DNA of 37,866 bases from Arsenophonus nasoniae DSM 15247. GTDB taxonomy: Bacteria; Pseudomonadota; Gammaproteobacteria; Enterobacterales; Enterobacteriaceae. The notes beneath the pieces were generated by a model. The model did not search any database. It was not told where the DNA came from and saw only the letters and a program-made list of their open reading frames with translations. Positions 20,608 to 29,323 of the stretch are shown piece by piece; position 1 is the stretch's first letter; every line of letters starts with the position of its first letter. A program made the translations under genes and the position numbers. The stretch is taken from the NCBI RefSeq assembly GCF_000429565.1, contig NZ_AUCC01000030.1:1-37866 (forward strand), read 5' to 3'.

Positions 20608-20952
20608 TTACGCTCCCCACACTACTATTGTTCCATAAATTAAATAAGTCATTAATATAACAATTAAAAAAAGTTGTAATAATAATCGCAATGCAATTGA
20701 CTTAATGTAATCAGTTAGTACTTGCCATAAACCTATCCAGGCATGTATCAATATGGAGATGAGCGTTAAAATAGTAAAAATCTTGGTTATTGAAAAAGCA
20801 AAAAACGCACGCCAAACAGCATAATTTAACTCAGTTGTTACAATAAAACTGACAATATAAAACGTATAAAGGACAATAATAATCGCAGATGCACGAAGTA
20901 GCAGCCAATCTTGTGTACCGGTACGGCCTAATGTTGATGCGTTAACTACCAT
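20608..20952 (-). CDS. sdhD: Succinate dehydrogenase membrane anchor subunit SdhD
   Basis: SdhD forms the haem b and quinone site with SdhC. The 114-residue product (115 in E. coli) begins [20 protein letters not shown]. It has three transmembrane helices (about 17-40, 50-78, 85-112) and the conserved [16 protein letters not shown], which includes the haem-ligand His and the Asp-Tyr pair near the quinone. It overlaps sdhC by 7 bases. Confidence 0.96.
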   Translation of the reverse strand: MVVNASTLGRTGTQDWLLLRASAIIIVLYTFYIVSFIVTTELNYAVWRAFFAFSITKIFTILTLISILIHAWIGLWQVLTDYIKSIALRLLLQLFLIVILMTYLIYGTIVVWGA

Positions 20953-21338
20953 ACAAAAACCCCCGCTAAGATCGACAAAATAGCGGTAATAATAAACGCA
21001 GCTATCGCTGAAATACGTCCGACTAACAAACTCTCACCGATAAAACCAAAATCCATTAGCATATGACGCAGGCCACCACAAATATGATATATCAGTGCTG
21101 TCAATACACCCCAAATAATGAATTTGATGAAAAAACTATGCATAATTTCAGTAGCATATTGAAAGCCTTCCAGTGAAGAAAGCGATAATCCCAACAGCCA
21201 TAATAAAATACCGACCGCAACAAAGGTAATAACGCCAGAGACACGATGTAAAATCGAAGCGATTGCAGTAACAGGAAAATGAATTGTCTGCAATTGAAGA
21301 TTAATAGGTCTTTGTTTTTTCACAATTTTTGCCCACAC
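20946..21338 (-). CDS. sdhC: Succinate dehydrogenase cytochrome b556 subunit SdhC
   Basis: SdhC is the second membrane subunit of the complex, containing the haem ligand and quinone-site residues. The 130-residue product (129 in E. coli) has [18 protein letters not shown], with Ser28 and Arg32 equivalent to the E. coli quinone-site Ser27 and Arg31. The haem-ligand His is in [16 protein letters not shown]. The start is GTG at 21338; this is where similarity to the E. coli N terminus begins, and no ATG is available nearby. An AGGA motif lies about 14 bases upstream, so spacing is loose. An internal GTG at codon 6 is an alternative. Confidence 0.95.
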   Translation of the reverse strand: MWAKIVKKQRPINLQLQTIHFPVTAIASILHRVSGVITFVAVGILLWLLGLSLSSLEGFQYATEIMHSFFIKFIIWGVLTALIYHICGGLRHMLMDFGFIGESLLVGRISAIAAFIITAILSILAGVFVW

Positions 21339-21942
21339 AGCTTTTTATTGTTTTCCTACCTCCGGACCTGGAGCAGAAATCAAACAGCGATCGTGATAAC
21401 AAAGTACAACTCAGCTGATAAATTAATCCATAACATATTGGCAAAAGTTGTTACTTATTAACGCTGGGTACTCCTACCACAAGGTAATCCAGAGACCTCG
21501 TTTGCAGTATATGACCTTCACATGCCCATTACAATTACAACACATTATGTTTGGAGAGATTTAGCTTGAACAGTGAGTGTGATCACGATTTAAACATCGG
21601 TTATTAAATTGATAATGTAATTTGACAAGCGTTAAACATTTATCTTACATATGATTAAGTTAAATTAATTAGTCATTATTACCACACAAAAAAAGAAATT
21701 ATGTAAAATAAAAATGCTAGATTGTTATCCATAAAAAACCTAATGTTATTGTTGAGATAATTTAAAATGTACAAGGAACATAATAAATTATGAAATGTTA
21801 ATAAAAAGTTTCGTTTGATAAAAATTTCGTTAAAAATCATGATTCAAGCCTTTTAATTAATAAAATATCATGCAATTTCTAAGCGTTTTATCATGCTTTC
21901 ATGGTTGTCGGAAATTGCGTTTAAGCGCTAAGGAGACCCGTA
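21339..21942. promoter_or_regulatory. Divergent sdhC-gltA regulatory region
   Basis: About 600 bases without a gene, between the divergent sdhCDAB-sucABCD and gltA transcripts. In E. coli the same interval carries both promoters with CRP and ArcA control. Visible here are a CRP-like site at 21572-21587, a TTGACA hexamer at 21622-21627 that could be a -35 element towards gltA (no convincing -10), and an ArcA-like GTTAATAAAA near 21797. Confidence 0.65.
21572..21587. promoter_or_regulatory. Candidate CRP-cAMP site
   Basis: AGTGA-N6-TCACG has the exact GTGA-N6-TCAC core of the CRP consensus with outer-base deviations. It lies in the sdhC-gltA interval, where CRP control of sdh and gltA is known in E. 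coli. Confidence 0.55.
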
Positions 21943-23238
21943 ATGGCAGACAAAGAAAAAAAGACTATAGAATTAGTCGATAAAGATGCAGAAAAAATTG
22001 AGCTTGAAGTTTTAAAACCGACGCTTGGGGTTGATGTAATTGATGTCCGAGGATTAGGCTCTAAAGGTTATTTTACTTACGATCCTGGCTTTACCTCAAC
22101 CGCATCCTGCGAGTCTAAAATTACCTATATAGATGGAGATAAAGGTATTCTTTTGCACCGCGGATATCCTATTGATCAATTAGCTACCAATTCTACTTAT
22201 TTAGAAGTTTGTTATATACTACTTTATGGTGAAAAACCTTCGCAAAACGATTATGACAAGTTTAAAAAAATTGTCACCGAACATACCATGATCCACGATC
22301 AAATTACTCGGCTTTTGCAAGGTTTTCGACGCGATTCTCATCCAATGGCAATCCTTTGCGGTGTCACTGGCGCGCTGGCAGCTTTCTATCATGACTCATT
22401 GGATGTTAATAATCCGCGTCATCGTGAAATAGCAGCATTTAGATTACTCTCAAAAATGCCTACAGTTGCAGCTATGTGTTATAAATATTCTATTGGACAA
22501 CCTTTTATTTACCCGCAGAATGACCTCTCTTATTCAGCAAATTTTCTTCATATGATGTTTGCTACACCTTGTGAAAAATATCCGGTTAATCCAATCATCG
22601 AACGAGCGATGGATCGCATTTTTATTCTACATGCTGATCATGAACAAAATGCCTCAACTTTAACGGTAAGAACAGCCGGTTCTTCAGGCGCTAATCCATT
22701 TGCTTGTATTGCTGCGGGAATTGCCTCTCTTTGGGGCCCGGCTCATGGTGGCGCCAATGAAGCCTGTTTACGGATGCTAGAAGAGATTCAGACTGTCGAA
22801 AATATTCCTAAATTTATCAAACGGGCAAAAGACAAAGATGATCCTTTCCGTTTGATGGGATTTGGCCATCGGGTCTATAAAAATTATGATCCCCGAGCCA
22901 CTGTTATGAAGCAGACTTGTGATGAAGTACTTAAAGAACTTGAATTAAATGATAATATATTAGAAGTTGCCAAACAGTTAGAACATATCGCTCTCAATGA
23001 CCCCTATTTCATTGAGAAAAAACTTTATCCCAATGTGGATTTCTATTCTGGCATCATTTTAAAAGCGATAGGGATCCCAACAACCATGTTTACGGTTATT
23101 TTTGCTATTGCGCGTACCATTGGTTGGATTGCTCACTGGAATGAAATGCATGATGAAGAGTTAAAAATCGCTCGTCCGCGCCAATTATATACCGGCTATA
23201 AACAAAGAGATTTTCAAAGCGATTTAACCAAAAAATAG
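21943..23238 (+). CDS. gltA: Citrate synthase (type II, hexameric)
   Basis: Citrate synthase condenses acetyl-CoA and oxaloacetate, the entry step of the TCA cycle. The 431-residue product (427 in E. coli) has the N-terminal beta region of the NADH-regulated type II enzymes. The catalytic His regions are [15 protein letters not shown] and [15 protein letters not shown], and the catalytic Asp is in [16 protein letters not shown]. An AAGGAGA ribosome site precedes the ATG. It is divergent from sdhC, as in E. coli. Confidence 0.98.
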   Translation: MADKEKKTIELVDKDAEKIELEVLKPTLGVDVIDVRGLGSKGYFTYDPGFTSTASCESKITYIDGDKGILLHRGYPIDQLATNSTYLEVCYILLYGEKPSQNDYDKFKKIVTEHTMIHDQITRLLQGFRRDSHPMAILCGVTGALAAFYHDSLDVNNPRHREIAAFRLLSKMPTVAAMCYKYSIGQPFIYPQNDLSYSANFLHMMFATPCEKYPVNPIIERAMDRIFILHADHEQNASTLTVRTAGSSGANPFACIAAGIASLWGPAHGGANEACLRMLEEIQTVENIPKFIKRAKDKDDPFRLMGFGHRVYKNYDPRATVMKQTCDEVLKELELNDNILEVAKQLEHIALNDPYFIEKKLYPNVDFYSGIILKAIGIPTTMFTVIFAIARTIGWIAHWNEMHDEELKIARPRQLYTGYKQRDFQSDLTKK

Positions 23239-23260
23239 TTAATTTTATTGTAATAAATAG

Positions 23261-23319
23261 ACTGTGTCCGACTATTTTATTTTGCATAATCAACAACCAC
23301 ATAGAATACAAGACACAGT
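23261..23319. repeat. Inverted repeat between convergent gltA and nif3
   Basis: Exact 8-base arms ACTGTGTC (23261-23268) and GACACAGT (23312-23319) enclose 43 bases. They may be a weak stem in the 3' region shared by the convergent genes or a trace of a small mobile element. No T-run makes it a clear terminator. Confidence 0.35.
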
Positions 23320-23378
23320 TTAGAGATAAACTAACTTTTAACGTTTTTTAGCTAGCTTAGTATTCTTCTTGACAAAAA

Positions 23379-24122
23379 TCAGGCAGGATTGGCTATATCG
23401 ACAAAAGTAACCTCAAAACCATACTCTTTTTGCAGCCATTCACCTAATACTTTAATGCCGAATCGCTCCGTTGCATGATGACCTGCAGCATAAAAATGAA
23501 TCCCCATTTCTCTAGCAATATGAATCGTTTGCTCAGAAACTTCCCCAGTCACAAAAGCATCAACGCCAGCCTCAGCTGCCTGTTGAATAAAATTCTGTCC
23601 CCCCCCCGTACACCAGGCAATAGTGTAGATCTTTTTTGGACCATTATCACCACAGTACAGTGGTTGGCGCCCTAACCGCTCATTTAAACGTGTCATTAAA
23701 TCATCAGGCGTTATCGGTTGCGCAAACTTTCCTATTGGCAATAAGGGCGTAATATAGCTCTCTATCTCAACCTCCATGATCTTTGCCAACTGCGCGTTGT
23801 TACCCATAATGGGATGGGCATCAAGGGGTAAATGATAGCCATAAAGGTTAATATCATTACAAAGCAAAGTCTTTAATCGCTTACGCTTCATATTAAGAAT
23901 AACGGCGGCTTCATTTTTCCAAAAATAACCATGATGAACAATAATTGCATCTGCTGCTAATTTTACCGCTTCATCAAGTAATGCTTGCGATGCTGTCACG
24001 CCGGTTACTATTTTTTTTACCTCTGAGCGCCCTTCAACCTGAAGTCCATTGGGCGCATAATCTTGATATTCATTAATATTTAAGTGCGTATTGATTAGCT
24101 GTTCTAATTCAACATTATCCAT
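23379..24122 (-). CDS. ybgI: NIF3-family metal-binding protein YbgI
   Basis: This widely conserved dinuclear-metal protein is labelled a GTP cyclohydrolase I type 2 homologue; its physiological role is uncertain. The 247-residue product equals E. coli YbgI in length. The metal ligands are in IIVHHGYFWKNEAA and YGYHLPLDAHPIMGNNAQLA, and in the C-terminal FYAAGHHATERFGIKVLGEW. AWCTGGGQNFIQQAAEAGVD is also conserved. It converges on gltA. Confidence 0.93.
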   Translation of the reverse strand: MDNVELEQLINTHLNINEYQDYAPNGLQVEGRSEVKKIVTGVTASQALLDEAVKLAADAIIVHHGYFWKNEAAVILNMKRKRLKTLLCNDINLYGYHLPLDAHPIMGNNAQLAKIMEVEIESYITPLLPIGKFAQPITPDDLMTRLNERLGRQPLYCGDNGPKKIYTIAWCTGGGQNFIQQAAEAGVDAFVTGEVSEQTIHIAREMGIHFYAAGHHATERFGIKVLGEWLQKEYGFEVTFVDIANPA

Positions 24123-24203
24123 TACTTACCCATCCCATTTGTAAAAATGATTTATTTAACTAAATAATAAACTTAAAAATATACTTCACCGCGCGTCAAA
24201 ACA

Positions 24204-24238
24204 AAAACGTCCTATCACCACAAGTAATAGGACGTTTT
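24204..24238. terminator. Bidirectional-looking intrinsic terminator after ybfA
   Basis: Exact 12-base arms AAAACGTCCTAT and ATAGGACGTTTT enclose an 11-base loop. T-rich tails occur on both strands. It lies just beyond the ybfA stop, so its likely job is to end the ybfA transcript before nif3. Confidence 0.85.
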
Positions 24239-24256
24239 ATTTTTTTAATCAATTAA

Positions 24257-24460
24257 TTACTTCATCGATTGCGTATCTTCAGCGCTGGCTAACCAAACAG
24301 GTTTATCACTAGTCTTTAGCCACATACGATGTAGGTAACTATAGAAGCGGCTACGGTCACGACGAAAAATCATGACAGGAAAAGCCACTATACCTAATAA
24401 TACAACACCAACACGACGCAAGAGAACTTGATGCCAAGGGTATTGACGATACTCGGACAT
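24257..24460 (-). CDS. ybfA: Small protein YbfA
   Basis: This short protein has unknown function and is encoded divergently from kdp in enterobacteria. The ATG at 24460 gives 67 residues and is chosen because a GGAGG ribosome site precedes it and the length matches E. coli YbfA (68). An upstream start would add 13 unmatched residues. A hydrophobic segment (about 15-33) is followed by the conserved DRSRFYSYLHRMWLKTSDKP, nearly the same as in E. coli. Confidence 0.9.
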   Translation of the reverse strand: MSEYRQYPWHQVLLRRVGVVLLGIVAFPVMIFRRDRSRFYSYLHRMWLKTSDKPVWLASAEDTQSMK

Positions 24461-24738
24461 AAAGATCCTCCTTATAAAGTTATCAATTGATATAACCAAT
24501 TGAGATATATTATGTAATTAATGAAAATTTTATCTGATAAAAACGACTATTACTATTCATCAGACCACCTTTTTGCTGTTTTTTTCAGCACTTTTACTTA
24601 TGTCGTAATTTATTTACTTATTAATCAATAAAAAATCAACTCTTATTACAAATAATTAACCATATATTAACTATGGTTTATTTATTATAACAAAATTTAC
24701 GATAACAGTAATATCTTACAAACTATTATATTGGCATT

Positions 24739-24755
24739 TTTATACTATTTTTACA
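24739..24755 (+). promoter_or_regulatory. KdpE operator of the kdp operon
   Basis: TTTATACTATTTTTACA differs at one position from the E. coli KdpE-binding sequence TTTATACTTTTTTTACA. It lies about 60-77 bases before the likely transcription start, close to the -71 to -55 position in E. coli. This predicts activation by phosphorylated KdpE, encoded in the same operon. Confidence 0.88.
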
Positions 24756-24782
24756 CTATGTGCCGACTTTTTATCAGATTCT

Positions 24783-24810
24783 TTGCATTGAAAAACTTAA
24801 GCTCTATACA
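24783..24810 (+). promoter_or_regulatory. Candidate sigma70 promoter of kdpFABCDE
   Basis: A TTGCAT -35 element (24783-24788) and a TATACA -10 element (24805-24810) are separated by 16 bases. They put the start about 17 bases before the kdpF GTG and keep the KdpE operator at the expected upstream distance. Confidence 0.6.
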
Positions 24811-24833
24811 TCAAAAGCATGAGGAGACAAACT

Positions 24834-24923
24834 GTGTCCATTTTTACTATCACAGGGATCATTCTAATTGGAATATTATTTCTCTATTTGATTTATGCGC
24901 TTATTCATGCGGAGGATTTTTAA
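24834..24923 (+). CDS. kdpF: K+-transporting ATPase small subunit KdpF
   Basis: KdpF is a single-helix peptide that stabilises the KdpABC complex in the inner membrane. Translation from a GTG start gives 29 residues, MSIFTITGIILIGILFLYLI then YALIHAEDF. Length and the YAL-(I/H)-AE ending match E. coli KdpF. GAGGAGA lies directly upstream as ribosome site. Its TAA is followed immediately by the kdpA ATG. Confidence 0.92.
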   Translation: MSIFTITGIILIGILFLYLIYALIHAEDF

Positions 24924-26630
24924 ATGGTAAGTAGTGCTTTATTATTAATTACCAGTTTTTTAATTCTCCTGCTTGTAATCGCTAAATTTGTAGGAAATTA
25001 TATCGCTCTATTGATTGAAAGTGATTTACCGATTTGGGTTTTCAAAATGGAATCCGGCTTATGGAGTTGTTGCCGGTTACGCAAACCCGGTGGTGAAATA
25101 CATGAAATGAATTGGCGACAATACGTTATCGCGCTGCTGCTGTTCAATGTTATTGGTGGCATATTTCTCTTTCTACTATTAATCAATCAACAAAATTTAC
25201 CACTCAATCCACAAAAATTTGCCAATCTAGATTGGGATCTTGCAATTAATACTGCGATTAGTTTTATCACCAATACTAACTGGCAAGCTTATAGTGGCGA
25301 AAACACCTTAAGTTATTTTAGTCAAATGACGGGTTTAACGGTACAGAATTTCTTATCTGCCGCGACCGGTATCGCGGTAGCCTTCGCGCTGATCCGCGCC
25401 TTTGCACGCCAAGGCGTCAAAACCCTAGGTAATGCTTGGATAGATATTGCTCGTATTACACTCTATCTTTTGCTTCCACTAGCGATTATTTTTGCCTTAT
25501 TTTTTGTGAGCCAAGGTGTGTTACAAAATTTTTCGCCGTATCTAGTAGTAGAAACATTACAAAATCAAAACCAAATTATTCCAATGGGGCCCGTTGCTTC
25601 GCAAGAAGCAATAAAATTATTAGGCACGAATGGCGGCGGATTTTTTGCCACAAATTCCGCGCATCCTTTCGAAAATCCCACCGCATTAACCAATTTTGGC
25701 CAAATGATTGCCATTCTTTTAATCCCTACCGCACTCTGTTTTGCCTTTGGTCGCGTGGTCGGTGATAGTCGGCAAGGCATAACATTAATTTGGGCGATGG
25801 CAATTATTTTCATTATTGCTATCACTATTGTTATCTATTCAGAAACGCAAGGTAATCCACAACTGATGCTTTCAGGCGCCAACAGTAATATTAATCTGGA
25901 AGGCAAAGAAACCCGCTTTGGGATTTTAAATTCGGCACTCTATGCGGTTATCACGACAGCAACCTCTTGCGGCGCCGTAAACGCGATGCATGATTCTTTT
26001 ACTGCGTTAGGGGGAATGATACCAATGTGGCTTATGCAACTTGGCGAAGTGGTATTTGGCGGCGTCGGTTCTGGATTATATGGCATGCTACTATTTGTCA
26101 TGCTAGCTGTTTTCCTAGCGGGGTTAATGATCGGTCGAGCACCGGAATATCTAGGGAAAAAAATTGAAATTCAGGAAATGAAATTAACCGCTATTGCTAT
26201 TTTAATCACTCCCGCTTTAACGTTACTTGGTACCGCACTGGCGCTTTTTACCGAAGCAGGACGTAGTGCTATTTTAAATCCTGGCGCTCACGGCTTCAGT
26301 GAAGTTCTTTATGCCTTTTCCTCAGCGGCGAATAATAATGGTAGCGCTTTTGCCGGATTAAATAGCAATAAGCTGTTCTATAATATTACGCTGAGTATTG
26401 TTATGTTTATCGGTCGTTTTGGCTTAATCACCGCAGTAATGGCTATTGCTGGTATTATGGTAGGCAAAAAACGCCAGCCTGAAAGCTTTGCCACTTTACC
26501 TACTCATGGCCCACTCTTTATTGGCTTGTTAATACTGACTGTTTTCGTTATTGGTGCACTCACTTTTGTGCCTGCCCTGGCGCTTGGGCCAATTGCTGAA
26601 CATTTACAACTTTGGCATTCTGCCCAATAA
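24924..26630 (+). CDS. kdpA: K+-transporting ATPase subunit A
   Basis: KdpA is the potassium-binding and translocating subunit of the high-affinity KdpFABC pump, homologous to potassium-channel-type transporters. The 568-residue product (557 in E. coli) has about ten hydrophobic helices. Selectivity-filter-type loops are seen, including [40 protein letters not shown] and [14 protein letters not shown]. It lies directly after kdpF and 10 bases before kdpB. Confidence 0.97.
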   Translation: MVSSALLLITSFLILLLVIAKFVGNYIALLIESDLPIWVFKMESGLWSCCRLRKPGGEIHEMNWRQYVIALLLFNVIGGIFLFLLLINQQNLPLNPQKFANLDWDLAINTAISFITNTNWQAYSGENTLSYFSQMTGLTVQNFLSAATGIAVAFALIRAFARQGVKTLGNAWIDIARITLYLLLPLAIIFALFFVSQGVLQNFSPYLVVETLQNQNQIIPMGPVASQEAIKLLGTNGGGFFATNSAHPFENPTALTNFGQMIAILLIPTALCFAFGRVVGDSRQGITLIWAMAIIFIIAITIVIYSETQGNPQLMLSGANSNINLEGKETRFGILNSALYAVITTATSCGAVNAMHDSFTALGGMIPMWLMQLGEVVFGGVGSGLYGMLLFVMLAVFLAGLMIGRAPEYLGKKIEIQEMKLTAIAILITPALTLLGTALALFTEAGRSAILNPGAHGFSEVLYAFSSAANNNGSAFAGLNSNKLFYNITLSIVMFIGRFGLITAVMAIAGIMVGKKRQPESFATLPTHGPLFIGLLILTVFVIGALTFVPALALGPIAEHLQLWHSAQ

Positions 26631-26640
26631 GGGACTATAA

Positions 26641-28707
26641 ATGAACAAAAAAACCAGCCTATTGTTTGATAAGAAATTGATTCAAAAAGCATTATTTGAT
26701 GCTATAAAAAAATGTGCGCCGCAAATTCAGTGGCGCAATCCAGTTATGTTTATCGTTTATATCGGTAGTATATTAACGACATTAATTTGGTTTTATCAAT
26801 TATTTACGCCATCAGTTGACAATAATACGCTATTTACCGGCATAATTACCGTTTGGTTATGGTTTACCGTGCTATTTGCTAATTTTGCCGAAGCACTGGC
26901 TGAAGGGCGCAGTAAAGCACAAGCAGCTAGCCTTAAAGGTGTTAAAAAACAAAGTATTACTACTCGTTTAGCCAGTGCAGATTATCAAGCAGCAAAAGAA
27001 AAAATTAACTCTGACCAAATAAGAAAAGGCGATATCGTACTGGTTGAAGCAGGCGAAATTATTCCTTGCGATGGTGAAGTGCTGGAAGGCGGTGCTTCCG
27101 TTGATGAGAGTGCAATTACCGGTGAATCAGCCCCCGTTATTAGGGAATCTGGTGGTGATTTTTCTTCGGTAACAGGCAGAACGCGGATACTGTCAGATTG
27201 GTTAATTATCCAATGTACCGTCAATCCTGGTGAAACTTTCCTTGATCGTATGATTTCTATGGTAGAAGGTGCCCAACGTCGCAAAACACCTAATGAAATT
27301 GCGTTAATCATATTACTAACTGCATTAACCATTATTTTTCTATTAACCTGCTCAACACTTTATCCTTTTAGTTTATTTAGTACTGAGGTGAACGGCAGCG
27401 GTAGTCCAATTTCTATTGTAGTACTGATTGCGTTATTAGTTTGTTTAATCCCGACTACCATCGGTGGATTACTCTCTTCAATTGGCGTTGCCGGTATGAG
27501 TCGAATGTTAGCCGCAAATGTCATTGCAACCAGTGGACGCGCCGTAGAAGCAGCGGGTGATGTCGATGTCTTATTACTCGATAAAACAGGTACTATCACT
27601 CTCGGTAATCGCCAGGCGTCTAAATTCTTATCTCTTAAAGGTGTTACAGAACAACAACTGGCTGATGCGGCTCAACTATCGTCGCTGGCTGATGAAACAC
27701 CAGAAGGGCGTAGTATTGTTATCTTAGCTAAGCAATTGTTTAATTTACGCGAGCGTGATCTACAAGCATTAAATGCTACATTTGTTCCCTTTTCCGCCAT
27801 GACACGGATGAGTGGCGTTAATGTTGGTGATCGTGTGATCAGAAAAGGCTCTGCCGATTCTATTCGTCGTTACCTAGAAACAAGTCATGCCAGATTCCCA
27901 GCCGAAACGGAAAAATTAGTCGAAGAAGTTGCCCGAAAAGGAGAAACACCATTAGTTGTTGTTGAGAATCAACAAATTCTTGGTGTGGTCGCCTTAAAAG
28001 ACATTATAAAAGGAGGAATCAAAGAGCGCTTTGCTGAAATGCGCCGGATGGGAATTAAAACCGTGATGATCACCGGTGATAATCATTTGACAGCCGCTGC
28101 CATTGCTGCTGAGGCCGGCGTTGATGATTTTCTGGCCGAGGCAACACCTGAAGCTAAACTGGCATTGATCCGCCAATATCAGGCAGATGGGAGTTTAGTT
28201 GCAATGACAGGTGACGGCACTAATGATGCACCCGCACTGGCGCAAGCCGATGTTGCGGTTGCCATGAATTCTGGCACCCAGGCAGCAAAAGAAGCCGGTA
28301 ATATGGTCGATCTTGACTCAAATCCGACTAAACTTATTGAAGTTGTTCACGTTGGTAAACAGATGTTGATGACCAGAGGCGCTCTTTCAACCTTTAGCAT
28401 TGCCAATGATATTGCCAAATATTTTGCCATTATTCCTACTGCTTTTTCGGTTACTTATCCTCAGCTTAATATATTAAATATTATGCAGTTACACTCCCCC
28501 TCTTCAGCTATTCTGTCAGCAGTTATTTTTAATGCGCTAATTATTGTTGGCCTGATCCCATTAGCACTAAAAGGCGTTAGTTACCATCCCATGAGTGCCA
28601 TCGCATTATTACGCCGTAATTTATGGATCTATGGATTAAGTGGTTTAGTTATACCATTTATTGGTATCAAGTTGATTGATCTACTGCTTAGCCTGTTTAT
28701 GTCCTGA
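26641..28707 (+). CDS. kdpB: K+-transporting P-type ATPase subunit B
   Basis: KdpB is the ATP-hydrolysing P-type subunit of the pump. The 688-residue product (682 in E. coli) has the actuator motif ITGESAPV, the phosphorylated Asp314 in [13 protein letters not shown], the nucleotide-binding KGSADSIRR, and the hinge motifs [20 protein letters not shown] and [20 protein letters not shown]. Transmembrane helices flank these domains. It looks fully functional. It ends 13 bases before kdpC. Confidence 0.98.
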   Translation: MNKKTSLLFDKKLIQKALFDAIKKCAPQIQWRNPVMFIVYIGSILTTLIWFYQLFTPSVDNNTLFTGIITVWLWFTVLFANFAEALAEGRSKAQAASLKGVKKQSITTRLASADYQAAKEKINSDQIRKGDIVLVEAGEIIPCDGEVLEGGASVDESAITGESAPVIRESGGDFSSVTGRTRILSDWLIIQCTVNPGETFLDRMISMVEGAQRRKTPNEIALIILLTALTIIFLLTCSTLYPFSLFSTEVNGSGSPISIVVLIALLVCLIPTTIGGLLSSIGVAGMSRMLAANVIATSGRAVEAAGDVDVLLLDKTGTITLGNRQASKFLSLKGVTEQQLADAAQLSSLADETPEGRSIVILAKQLFNLRERDLQALNATFVPFSAMTRMSGVNVGDRVIRKGSADSIRRYLETSHARFPAETEKLVEEVARKGETPLVVVENQQILGVVALKDIIKGGIKERFAEMRRMGIKTVMITGDNHLTAAAIAAEAGVDDFLAEATPEAKLALIRQYQADGSLVAMTGDGTNDAPALAQADVAVAMNSGTQAAKEAGNMVDLDSNPTKLIEVVHVGKQMLMTRGALSTFSIANDIAKYFAIIPTAFSVTYPQLNILNIMQLHSPSSAILSAVIFNALIIVGLIPLALKGVSYHPMSAIALLRRNLWIYGLSGLVIPFIGIKLIDLLLSLFMS

Positions 28708-28720
28708 TAAGGTATTGAAT

Positions 28721-29314
28721 ATGAATGTTTTACGTTCTTCATTTGTGTTATATATTTTTCTAACTATCATAACCGGAATTGTTTACCCATTATTTATTAC
28801 TGGTTTATCAAATGCTTTTTTTAATCATCAAGCTAAAGGATCCTTGATCGAAAAGAATAATCGGACTGTCGGTTCGGCACTAATTGGCCAATCGATTACT
28901 GAGATTAAATATTTTCATGGCCGTCCGTCAACGACGACTGATACACCATATAATGCATTAGCTTCCAGCGGCAGTAACCTGGCGGTCAATAATCCCGCAT
29001 TACACAAACTGTTTGCTAGCCGTGCTGAACAAATTAAAATGTTCAATAATCAAAACAACGTGGCCGTTCCAGTCGATCTGATAACGGCGTCAGCCAGTGG
29101 ATTAGATCCTCATATTTCACCAAGTGCAGCTTATTATCAAGCAGGCAGGGTTGCTAAAGCACGCCGGCTTGCTTTGCATAAAATTAGACACCTGATTGCA
29201 GCTAACACCGAGCGACCCTTTTTAAGTTTTTTAGGTCAACCTGTTATTAATGTGCTTAAACTTAATATTGCCCTTGATGCACTTGAACAATCAGAGAATG
29301 CAAAAATACAATAA
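28721..29314 (+). CDS. kdpC: K+-transporting ATPase subunit C
   Basis: KdpC is the accessory subunit of the Kdp pump, with one N-terminal transmembrane helix and a periplasmic domain. The start at 28721 (MNVLRSSFVLYIFLTIITGI) gives 197 residues (190 in E. coli). An earlier in-frame start would lie inside kdpB and add unmatched residues. Conserved stretches are GSALIGQSITEIKYFHGRPS and DLITASASGLDPHISPSAAY. Confidence 0.96.
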   Translation: MNVLRSSFVLYIFLTIITGIVYPLFITGLSNAFFNHQAKGSLIEKNNRTVGSALIGQSITEIKYFHGRPSTTTDTPYNALASSGSNLAVNNPALHKLFASRAEQIKMFNNQNNVAVPVDLITASASGLDPHISPSAAYYQAGRVAKARRLALHKIRHLIAANTERPFLSFLGQPVINVLKLNIALDALEQSENAKIQ

Positions 29315-29323
29315 GGTTGATTG

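Larger units (their letters stand above)
24500..24833 (+). other. kdp upstream region
   Basis: About 330 AT-rich bases between divergent ybfA and kdpF. The right part holds the KdpE operator (24739-24755) and a promoter-like pair (24783-24810). Nothing identifiable is seen in the left 200 bases beyond the ybfA promoter expected there. Confidence 0.6.

Noticed and set aside
29321-29323. TTG as start of kdpD
   Set aside because: The ATG immediately after it has better spacing to the AAGG ribosome site and starts with a standard codon.
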